Shown here: positions 45,846 through 53,496 of the stretch, piece after piece
How the letters are laid out: every line of letters starts with the position of its first letter
Numbering within the stretch: the stretch's first letter is position 1
Source of the DNA: Archangium_A sp964459885
GTDB taxonomy: Bacteria > Myxococcota > Myxococcia > Myxococcales > Myxococcaceae
Assembly: GCA_964459885.1 (NCBI GenBank)
Contig: CAYWON010000015.1
Location: 1-64,000, forward strand
Reading direction: 5' to 3'
Length of the DNA: 64,000 nucleotides
The notes under the pieces: generated by a model
Seen by the model: the letters and a program-made list of their open reading frames with translations, nothing else
Databases searched by the model: none
What the model was told of the DNA's origin: nothing
Translations under genes and position numbers: made by a program

Positions 45846-47531
45846 ATGGCCGTCGACGTCGAACCGCTCCTCAAGAAGCTGACCGAGCTCGCGCCGCGCT
45901 TCGGGCGCGCGCGCGCAGACCTCGAGGCCATCGTCAGCCGCGGCCGCGCGCAGGACTACAAGGGCGTGATGCAGAACGCGCGGCTCGTGCTCGAGACGCT
46001 CATGCGTTCGCTCGTCACCGACGAGCTCAAGCAGACGCCCGGCAAGGCCACGCTCGAAGAGCTGGTCTCGAAGTTCCGCCAGAAGGCCAACTCGGGGATC
46101 GTGCCCACCAACGTGCTGGCGCACATGGGCACGGTGCAGGCGTGGGGCAACCTCTCGGCGCACGACCACGCAGGCAGCCTCGATGAGTCAGGCGTGCGCG
46201 TCGGTCGTGAAGAGGTGGTCGCCAGCCTCAACTCGATGGTGGCGATTCTCACCTGGTACGCCGAGAAGCGCGGCTACGCGACGCCGACCGCGGAGCTCGC
46301 CAGCCCGAGCGGCCTCGCCAAGACCGCGCCGCCGTCGGGTGAGATCACCGGCCGCGTCATCGGCGGTCGCTATCGTCTGGAAGCGCGCCTCGCCGCTGGC
46401 GGCATGGGCGAGGTCTACCGCGCCACGCACCTCGAGCTGGGTCGCACGCTCGCGCTCAAGTTGATGCGGCCCGAGCTCAGCCTCGACCCCAGCTTCGTCG
46501 AGCGCTTCCGTCGCGAGGCGATGACGGCCAGCCGGCTCGGTCATCCACACATCGTCGACATCATCGACTCGGGCTCCGAAGACGGTCAGTTCTATTTCGT
46601 CATGGAGTTCCTCGACGGCGAGACGGTCAGCGCGTTGATCCGCCGAGGACCTGTCGAGCTGCCGTTGGCGCTCGACCTCGTCACGCAGATGGCCGAGGCG
46701 ATGGACGTCGCGCATCGCGCTGGCGTCGTGCACCGCGACCTGAAGCCCGACAACGTCATCGTGCTGCAGCGCGGCGGTCGGCCGTTCGTGAAGCTGGTCG
46801 ACTTCGGCGTGGCGAAGGTGGTCACGCCGATTGATCAGCAGCTGACGACGCACGGCGCGGTGGTGGGCACGCCGCAGTACATGGCGCCCGAGCAGGCCGC
46901 GGGCGTCGCCGTGGACCTCCGCGCCGACGTCTACGCGCTGGGGCTCATCTTGTTCGAGCTGCTGACGGGCAAGCCGCCGCTCACTGGCGAGACGCCCGCG
47001 CTCGTCATGTCGGCGCACATCGCGCAGGCCGCGCCCGCCTTACCGCCTCAGTTTCCGGCGTCGCTGCGCGCGCTCGTCGCAGAGCTGCTCGCCAAGAAGC
47101 CCGGCGACCGGCCGCAGTCGATGGCCGACGTGGTGCGTGCGCTCGCCGCTGTGCCGCGCACCACGCAGAAGAAGCCGCCGCTGGCGCTCATGGCCGCGGC
47201 CGCGATCGTGGTGGCGGGGGTCGTCGCGGTGCTCGTCGTGCAGCCGTGGAGCTGGAGCTCGACGTCGCAGGACACGCCGCCCGTGATGGAGGCGCCCACG
47301 CCCACGCCCGTCGTCCCGGCGAAGCCCGCGGAGCCAGTCGTGGTCGAGAAGCCGGTCGAGCCGCCGGTGGAGCCCGTGGTTGAGAAGACGCCGGAGCCGC
47401 TCGACGCTGGCCTCGCGCAGCGACCGGTGACGCCGCCGCGCAAGCGCCCCGTGAAGACGCCGCCGAAAGCGGAGCCGAAGCCCGACGACAAGCCGGTGCC
47501 GCCTCCGCTGATGCGTGGCGACGGCATCTAG
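45846..47531 (+). CDS. Ser/Thr protein kinase with N-terminal DUF4145-like domain
   Basis: The product has 561 residues from the ATG at 45846 (MAVDVEP). An alternative in-frame start 18 bases upstream is weaker. Residues 1-145 form a helical domain like DUF4145 (NARLVLETLMRSL ... WGNLSAHDH). The kinase domain at about 170-425 is complete: Lys205, HRDLKPDN at 296-303, DFG at 319-321, APE. A membrane helix follows at about 429-451. An external Pro/Val/Glu-rich tail ends in PPRKRPVKTPPKAE. The tail could span or bind the cell wall. The DUF4145-like module ahead of a kinase is uncommon. Confidence 0.9.
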   Translation: MAVDVEPLLKKLTELAPRFGRARADLEAIVSRGRAQDYKGVMQNARLVLETLMRSLVTDELKQTPGKATLEELVSKFRQKANSGIVPTNVLAHMGTVQAWGNLSAHDHAGSLDESGVRVGREEVVASLNSMVAILTWYAEKRGYATPTAELASPSGLAKTAPPSGEITGRVIGGRYRLEARLAAGGMGEVYRATHLELGRTLALKLMRPELSLDPSFVERFRREAMTASRLGHPHIVDIIDSGSEDGQFYFVMEFLDGETVSALIRRGPVELPLALDLVTQMAEAMDVAHRAGVVHRDLKPDNVIVLQRGGRPFVKLVDFGVAKVVTPIDQQLTTHGAVVGTPQYMAPEQAAGVAVDLRADVYALGLILFELLTGKPPLTGETPALVMSAHIAQAAPALPPQFPASLRALVAELLAKKPGDRPQSMADVVRALAAVPRTTQKKPPLALMAAAAIVVAGVVAVLVVQPWSWSSTSQDTPPVMEAPTPTPVVPAKPAEPVVVEKPVEPPVEPVVEKTPEPLDAGLAQRPVTPPRKRPVKTPPKAEPKPDDKPVPPPLMRGDGI

Positions 47532-47850
47532 TCCTACGGCACGCGGCCTCGATGGGGGCGGTCGACGGAGCGACGGACGCCGCGCACGGCACCGGCTGGC
47601 CCTGCAACGTCGCGGCGAAGTCAGCCCAGCTGTCGGTGGAGTCGGAGCGGACACGCGCCCACCGTCCACTTCACGGACTGAACGCAATGCACGCCCCGGT
47701 TGATGCCAACTGTTGGTGGATCACCGACAGAACGCGACTCCACGAGCTGCGTTCACGTCGCGTCGTGCCGCGGGCCTGTTCGCGACGTGCGCAGCGAAGG
47801 TCCGCGCGCGCCCGTCCTCATTCAGGCTGCTCGTGAACGCTGTTCCACGC
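47532..47850. other. 319-bp convergent intergenic region, no gene seen
   Basis: It lies between the ends of the kinase gene (plus) and the TPR/PEGA gene (minus). I see no credible coding frame. It shares short words (GCGGCGAAGT, CTGTCGGTG) with the intergenic repeats near 40.1 and 57.7 kb and may be a decayed member of that family. No strong terminator hairpin was found. Confidence 0.5.
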
Positions 47851-48927
47851 TCACTCGAAGGTGATGCTCGTCCCGTTGAGCGCGAAGCAGAGGATGCCGC
47901 CGATGAGCGCCGCGCCACCGCCGCCGAAGCCGAGCGCGATGGGCAACGTGCGGTCGCCCGACGACGAGCCCGACGTGATGGCGAACGCGGTGCCGATGGA
48001 CAGCGCCGCCACCGCGAGGGTGGTGAACACCAGCCCGCCGCCGGTGAACCACCCGCTGCTGCCCGGCTTGACCCGCACGTTGACGCGGTTGCCGCGCGCG
48101 TGGTCGATGAGCACGAAGGGCTTCGACGGCGTCACGCCGTCACCGCCGATGGCGAAGGTCTCGCTCGCGCGCTGAATCGGCACGTCGCACGGCGCGCGGC
48201 ACTCGCCGTTCGGGTTCCCCTGAAAGCGGTACAGCCGCACGTTCTTGTTGGTCGTCTCGAGGTGCACCTGCACGGTGTCATCACCCATCGCGAACGCGGC
48301 GTTGGCGTCGGCGCTGCGCGGCACTGTCGGTGGCGGCAGCGGCGCGGGCAGCAGCACAGCGGCGCGCGGCGTGGTGACGGGCGTGGCCTCGAGCTGGCCC
48401 AGCTCGAAGAACTCCGACATCGGGTGGTCCAGCGTCACCGAGATGCTGCGCTCCACGGGCGTGCGGCCGTCGGCTTCGACGCGCAGCAGGTGTCGTGTCG
48501 GCGTGAGCTCGACCGTCAGCGGCACCACGCCTGAAGGCACGCCGTCGACCGAGACGCGCGCGCCCAGCGGCAACGAAGTGATGGTGACGGCCTGCACGCC
48601 CAGCCGCGCCAGCTTCTCGCCCAGCGTCTTGAGCGCGCGCTCTGCTTCGGGGCGCTCGGCGGCGGTGGGGCTCACGGCGAGCCACGCCTGCCACGCGTCG
48701 ATGGCCTTCATCGTCTCGCCGGCCTGTTCCCACGCGCGTGCGATGTTGAACTTGGTGACCGGCACCGGGCGCGCTGCGTACGAGGCCTCGAACTTCAGCG
48801 CGGCTTCCGCGAACTGCCCCTTGGCGTACAGCGCCGCGCCTTCATCGAAGAGCGCGCGCGGGGTCTGCGCGAAGGCCAGAGAAGAGACGAGCACCAACCA
48901 CGAGACACAGCGCATGGCGGCCATCAT
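47851..48927 (-). CDS. Exported TPR plus PEGA-domain protein with two C-terminal membrane helices
   Basis: About 358 residues. The start may be 48927 or 48915 (MRCVSWLVLVSSLAFAQ, the signal peptide). Residues 20-110 carry TPR-like helices (LFDEGAALYAKGQFAEAALKFEASY). About 120-170 is a PEGA domain (ITSLPLGARVSVDGVPSGVVPLTVEL). Near the end are GWFTGGGLVFTTLAVAALSIGTAFAI and IALGFGGGGAALIGGILCFAL, probable membrane segments. PEGA domains are typical of surface-associated proteins. It is the last gene of the secretion-like operon, 34 bp after the collagen-like lipoprotein. Confidence 0.84.
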   Translation of the reverse strand: MMAAMRCVSWLVLVSSLAFAQTPRALFDEGAALYAKGQFAEAALKFEASYAARPVPVTKFNIARAWEQAGETMKAIDAWQAWLAVSPTAAERPEAERALKTLGEKLARLGVQAVTITSLPLGARVSVDGVPSGVVPLTVELTPTRHLLRVEADGRTPVERSISVTLDHPMSEFFELGQLEATPVTTPRAAVLLPAPLPPPTVPRSADANAAFAMGDDTVQVHLETTNKNVRLYRFQGNPNGECRAPCDVPIQRASETFAIGGDGVTPSKPFVLIDHARGNRVNVRVKPGSSGWFTGGGLVFTTLAVAALSIGTAFAITSGSSSGDRTLPIALGFGGGGAALIGGILCFALNGTSITFE

Positions 48928-48961
48928 CAAATGAAGCCCGGGCGCTGCAAAGCGAACTCCT

Positions 48962-50743
48962 TCACTTGTGCACGAGCTGCACGGCGCCGTCGCGGCCGTC
49001 CTTGCCCCTGCGCCCGTCGGCCCCGCGCGCGCCGTCGCTGCCGCGGCTGCCGCTGCTGCCGCCCGACACGAAGCTGGTGCGGCCGTTGACGGTGCAGCTG
49101 GTGCTCGAGCCACCGGAGCCGCCCGCGCCGCCAGAGCCACCCGCACCGCCGACGCCGCCAGCGCCACCGAGGCCGCCGCGAGAGCGGAACACCTTCCGCA
49201 GCAGGTCGTCGTCTTCACACTTGCCGCCGCAGCGGTACTCGACCTGCACCGCGCCGCCGTCGCCGCCGGGCCCGCCGTCGGTGCCCGCCGTGCCGGGGTA
49301 GCCGTTGCCGCCGTTGCCGCCGCGCCCGCCCGGCGAAGAGGGACAGCTGGCGCTGCTGCCAGCCGAGCCCGCCGAGCCGTTGGCGCCGCGCTGCCCGTCG
49401 ACGCCGCGCAGCCCGCGCCCGCCGCAGCTGCCGAACTCGAAGCCCAGCGCGGTGCGCGGCAACACGAACTGCACCCGCTGCGCGCGCTCGTCGATGGCGT
49501 CGACCAGCAGGCCCTGCGTCGCGGCCTCGACGACGACGTTGACGTTGGGGCCGAGGTCGCTCGTCGCCGCTTCGAAGCAGAACGACTTCGGCGGCAGCGC
49601 CGAGAGCGGCACCTGCAGCACCTGCGATTCGCGCTCACCCAGCTTGATGGGCACCACCAGGCCGAGGCCCGCGCGCGTGAGGTCCACCGCGTCGGCGATG
49701 GCCCACTTCGCCAGGACCCGCAGCGTTCCGGTCTCGTCGAGGCGCGCGAAGCCGGTGCCCAGCTTCACGTCGCGCGCGTCCACGCAGGGCGCGGCGGTCA
49801 GCAGCTCCGGCGGATCGCAGAGCGCGAGCGGCTCGCTCCAGCCGACGTGGAAGCGCACGAAGGGCCGCAGGTCGATGGTGGGCGCGCTGCGCTCGTTGCC
49901 GCTCGCGAGGAAAGGCGTCGCCGTCTGCGTCGCGATGTCCTGCGAGAACTTCACGTCGAGCGGCAACGTGCCGGGTGGCTGCGGCGCCGGCGCGGCGAGC
50001 GAGGCCAGCGGCTGCGCCCAGCGCCCGGTGGCCAGCAGCGCGGCTTCCACTTCGGTGGCGCGCTCTTTCACCTCGCGCATGGTGCTGCGGCCGATGTGCA
50101 GGCGCACCAGCGTGCGGCGCGCGAGCTGCCGCTGCGCTTCTTCCGGCGCGCGCTTGGTGACGCGCACCAGCAGCGCGTCGTCGTCGAGCGCGGTGATGAC
50201 GGCGTCGGTCAGCGGCGCGCCGTTCAACGCGCCGTTCTCGAGCGCCACCAACGCGCGCAGGTCGTCGACGAGCGCGCGCACGCCTGAATCGGACGAGGGC
50301 AGGTCGCGCGCGGCCAGCTTCTTGAGCGCGGGCGACGGGTCGCGCGGGCGGTCGACGAGGAAGAGGTACGTGGTGCGCAGCTGCGGCAGGCCACCTTTCT
50401 CGACGAACTCGGGCACCAGCTTCGCGAGGCGCTCGACGAAGGCGACGCGGAGCTCGACCGGCAGCGACGGCACCAGCTGCTGCGCGCAGGCCAACCAGCG
50501 GTGCGGCGACACCGCGCTGCCGCCGAGGCTCGCCACGAGCGGGTCGACCAGCGTCGAGTCGATGCGCTCGAAGTTCGACGCCTGGCACGCGGCGGCGGGG
50601 TCGCCGTCGGGCCGCGAGAGGTAGTGCACCAGCGCTTCGCCGGGCCACTTCGCCGAGTCGGCCTTGAGGGCCTCGACGTCGTACTGCGCGGGGAACGTGT
50701 GAGAACAACCCGCCAGCAGGACCAACCAGAGCGCGCGCCGCAT
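48962..50743 (-). CDS. Lipoprotein with collagen-like Gly-X-Y tail
   Basis: The 593-residue product starts MRRALWLVLLAGCSHT, with lipobox Cys13. Residues about 20-430 are a helical then beta-rich region I do not recognise. From about 455 the chain turns into Gly-X-Y repeats with Cys (GLRGVDGQRGANGSAGSAG, later GSRGSDGARGADGRRGKDGRDG), interrupted by short Cys loops. Collagen-like segments usually form trimeric stalks. The position between TolC and the TPR/PEGA protein suggests either a cargo or an accessory of the export system. Confidence 0.84.
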   Translation of the reverse strand: MRRALWLVLLAGCSHTFPAQYDVEALKADSAKWPGEALVHYLSRPDGDPAAACQASNFERIDSTLVDPLVASLGGSAVSPHRWLACAQQLVPSLPVELRVAFVERLAKLVPEFVEKGGLPQLRTTYLFLVDRPRDPSPALKKLAARDLPSSDSGVRALVDDLRALVALENGALNGAPLTDAVITALDDDALLVRVTKRAPEEAQRQLARRTLVRLHIGRSTMREVKERATEVEAALLATGRWAQPLASLAAPAPQPPGTLPLDVKFSQDIATQTATPFLASGNERSAPTIDLRPFVRFHVGWSEPLALCDPPELLTAAPCVDARDVKLGTGFARLDETGTLRVLAKWAIADAVDLTRAGLGLVVPIKLGERESQVLQVPLSALPPKSFCFEAATSDLGPNVNVVVEAATQGLLVDAIDERAQRVQFVLPRTALGFEFGSCGGRGLRGVDGQRGANGSAGSAGSSASCPSSPGGRGGNGGNGYPGTAGTDGGPGGDGGAVQVEYRCGGKCEDDDLLRKVFRSRGGLGGAGGVGGAGGSGGAGGSGGSSTSCTVNGRTSFVSGGSSGSRGSDGARGADGRRGKDGRDGAVQLVHK

Positions 50744-50776
50744 GACCCGCGCTTCTGCGGGAGAAGGCGCTCGAGT

Positions 50777-52183
50777 TCAACCGGCGTCAGGCCGCTGCGC
50801 GCTGGCCGCCAACAACGCCGCGCGGGCGCGGTGCGCGTCCAACACGGCGTCGACCTCCCGCAGCCGCGCTTCTACCGTCGTCTGCTCTCTCAGGTTGACG
50901 AGGAACTGCGTCGAATCACCGAGGTCGAAGCGCGTGCGCTCGCCGCGCTCCAGCGCGGCCGCCACGTCGACTTCTTGCCGGGCCCACGCGATGCGTTGCG
51001 TGGCCGCGTCGAGCGCGTTCTTGGTGTCGCGCAGGTCCACGCTGACGCGGTCACCGGCCAGCCGCAGCTGCGCCTTCACGCGCGTCAGCGTCGCTTCGGC
51101 GGCGCGCAGGCGGCCGATGGGCGTGCGGTACAGCAGCGGCACTTCCAGCAGCGCGCTCACCTCGACCTCGGTCTGCCCCAGCGCGGCGGCCTCGGGGCGC
51201 GGCGACTGGCCGAGGTCTTGTGAGACGACGCCCGCGACGTCGAGCGCCGGCAGCAGCTGGTTCTTCGCGAGCCGCACCTCGACCTCGGCCTGCTTTTGCT
51301 GGTTGAGCAGCCGCTGGTAGTCGGGGCGCCGCGCCAGCACTTCAGCCGGCGCGGGCGCCTCGAGCGCCGGCGGCTCGGGCAGCGTCGGCGGCAGCTGTGC
51401 TTCGGTGGGCATCACCGGCTCGCCCGCGTCGTCGCGCAGGTACAGCGAGAGCTCGAACGACGCCTGGTCGAGGCTGCGCTGCGAGCTGACCAGCAGCTGC
51501 TCGCGCTGCACCAACGCGCGCAGGTTGTCTTGCTGGTCGAAGGCCGCCACGTCGCCCGCACCGGCGCGCGCGCGCAGCTGCGCATCTCGGTCGCTGGCGA
51601 TGGCGAGCAGCGCGCGGGCGATGTCCCGGCGACGCCCGGCGGCCACCCATTCCCAGTAGCGGACGGTGGCGAGGCGGGCCAACTCGATGCGCTGTTGCTC
51701 GACGCCGAGGCCCGCGATGTCGCGCGCCAGGGCCGCCCGCGCCTGCGTCGCGCGTCGCCGGTCGATGGGGCCGTTGCGCAACAGCGGCACCGCCGCGCCC
51801 GCACGCAGCTCGCCGCCCGTCCACGTCTCGCGGCCGCCGTAGTACGTCTGGAACTTGCCGGTGCCGTAGCGGTAGCCGCCGAAGAAGCGCGCGCCCCACA
51901 GCGGCGTCGGCGCCTCGATGACTGAATCGACGCGCACCTGCGGGTAGCCGCTGACGGGCACGCCAGTGGCGCTCGTCTTCCACAGCGGGTCGAACGCGCC
52001 GTCAGCGGCCAGCGCTTCGGCGTCGGCGGCCTCGACGTCGGCGCGCGCGGCCGTCATCGCGGGGAAGAGCGCGTCGGCTGACGTCAACACCTCCGCGAGC
52101 GAGAGCGCGGCGGTTGAAGGCGCAGGGCTCAGCGGCGCGTCACCCGCCGCCAACAGCAGCAGCACCAGCGAGGTCGCGCTCAT
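50777..52183 (-). CDS. TolC-family outer-membrane channel
   Basis: The 468-residue product has a short hydrophobic N-terminus and two long homologous halves of heptad helices (AALSLAEVLTSADALFPAMTAARADVEAADAEALAA; later EVEVRLAKNQLLPALDVAGVV). This is the usual OEP fold. An ATG at 52183 overlaps the stop of the HlyD gene by one base. A GTG just upstream is possible. It would form the outer-membrane tunnel of a tripartite exporter. All three tripartite components are in this operon. Confidence 0.9.
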   Translation of the reverse strand: MSATSLVLLLLAAGDAPLSPAPSTAALSLAEVLTSADALFPAMTAARADVEAADAEALAADGAFDPLWKTSATGVPVSGYPQVRVDSVIEAPTPLWGARFFGGYRYGTGKFQTYYGGRETWTGGELRAGAAVPLLRNGPIDRRRATQARAALARDIAGLGVEQQRIELARLATVRYWEWVAAGRRRDIARALLAIASDRDAQLRARAGAGDVAAFDQQDNLRALVQREQLLVSSQRSLDQASFELSLYLRDDAGEPVMPTEAQLPPTLPEPPALEAPAPAEVLARRPDYQRLLNQQKQAEVEVRLAKNQLLPALDVAGVVSQDLGQSPRPEAAALGQTEVEVSALLEVPLLYRTPIGRLRAAEATLTRVKAQLRLAGDRVSVDLRDTKNALDAATQRIAWARQEVDVAAALERGERTRFDLGDSTQFLVNLREQTTVEARLREVDAVLDAHRARAALLAASAQRPDAG

Positions 52184-53496
52184 CACTTCTTCTTCCCGTC
52201 TTTCTTCTCGCTCTCAGGGCGCTTCACCGTCGGCGGGAAGCCGTTGAAGCGACGCCAGAGCTCGTAGCCGAGCCGCACCTGGTCGAGCAGCACCCAACCG
52301 TTCACCCGCACGCCCTGGCGCAGGTACAGACCCGTGGGCCACGCGTCGCCATCGTCAGGCCGCACCAGAATGCGGAAGCGCCCCGCGCCGTCGTCGGCGC
52401 TGTCGATGAGCGCCACCTCGCCGCCGAACGTGCCCACGGCCACCGACGGCCACCCGGTGAACTGCACCGCCGGCCAGCCCTCGAACTGCAGGCGCACCGG
52501 CCGGCCCTCCGAGAGCAGCGGCATGTCGTTGCCGTCCACCCACAGCTCCACCGCGCGGTCTTCGGTGTCGGGCACCAGCGTCAGCAGCGCCTCGCCCGCC
52601 TTCACGAAGGCGTTGCCCTGGCCCGACAACAGCCGCAGCACGGTGCCGTCCATCGGCGCGTGGATCTCCATCGTCTGCTGACGCGCCAGCCGCACCTCGA
52701 TGCGCGCCAGCTCGGCCGCCGCCGACGCTTGCTCGGCGAGCGCCACGGCTTCTGAAGCGTGCGCGTCGTCGATGGCCGCGGTGAGGTCGTGCTCCACGCG
52801 CACGCGGTCCTGCTCGAGGGCCAGCGACTCACCTTCGGCGGCCTGCAGCGTGGCCAGCGCGCGCTCGACCTCGGTCGCGGTGCGCACCGCGTCCAGCTGC
52901 GCGAGCTCCACGTTGCGCTGCGAGGTGAGGCCCTGCTCGAAGAGCTTCTGCTGCCGGGCGATGTTCAGCTGCGCGGTCTGCTGCGCGGCCTTCGCGGCGT
53001 CCACCAGCTGGCGTGACGCGCGCGCGCGCTCCTTCGCCATCGCCACGCGGTTGGTCGCGCCACGAATGCCGGCCGCGCGCGAGCTCTCGAGCGCCTTCTG
53101 CCTCGACTGAATTGATGAGACCCGCAGCGCCGCGGCGTCCTTGCGCGCCACCACCGCGAGCCGCTCTTCCTGCAGCCGCTGGATGATGGCGGGGTCGTTG
53201 TCCGTCAGCTCCAGCAGCAGCTCGCCGGCCTTCACGCGGCTGCCCTCGCGCACGTTCCATTTGGTGACGCGGCCTTCAATCACGGCGTCGACGTCTTGTT
53301 GGCGCTCGACGGGCGCGAAGGCCACCACGCGGCCGGTGCCGGTGACGCTCTGCTGCCAGGGCACCAGGACCAACGACAGCAGCATGAACGCGCCGAGCCA
53401 CGCCATGAGGCGCGCGAAGAGCCGCGTGGCGCGCGGCGTGCGCACCAGCAGCGCCGCGGCGCGGTCACCGGTGGAGATCAACGGAGACGCCTTCAT
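52183..53496 (-). CDS. HlyD-family periplasmic adaptor protein
   Basis: The 437-residue product has an N-terminal membrane anchor at about 30-48 and a biotinyl-lipoyl-like half (IEGRVTKWNVREGSRVKAGELLLEL). A long coiled coil spans about 105-260, rich in Ala/Glu/Arg. The second lipoyl half (IHAPMDGTVLRLLSGQGNAFVKAGEALLTL) and a beta-barrel end follow. It bridges the inner-membrane ABC protein and TolC. The C-terminus is very basic (EKKDGKKK). It overlaps both neighbours by a few bases. Confidence 0.91.
   Translation of the reverse strand: MKASPLISTGDRAAALLVRTPRATRLFARLMAWLGAFMLLSLVLVPWQQSVTGTGRVVAFAPVERQQDVDAVIEGRVTKWNVREGSRVKAGELLLELTDNDPAIIQRLQEERLAVVARKDAAALRVSSIQSRQKALESSRAAGIRGATNRVAMAKERARASRQLVDAAKAAQQTAQLNIARQQKLFEQGLTSQRNVELAQLDAVRTATEVERALATLQAAEGESLALEQDRVRVEHDLTAAIDDAHASEAVALAEQASAAAELARIEVRLARQQTMEIHAPMDGTVLRLLSGQGNAFVKAGEALLTLVPDTEDRAVELWVDGNDMPLLSEGRPVRLQFEGWPAVQFTGWPSVAVGTFGGEVALIDSADDGAGRFRILVRPDDGDAWPTGLYLRQGVRVNGWVLLDQVRLGYELWRRFNGFPPTVKRPESEKKDGKKK

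Noticed and set aside
21418..47531. The kinases and effector-like gene as a prophage or defence island
   Set aside because: No integrase, phage structural genes, restriction enzymes or composition break were seen. Hanks kinases are ordinary in myxobacteria.
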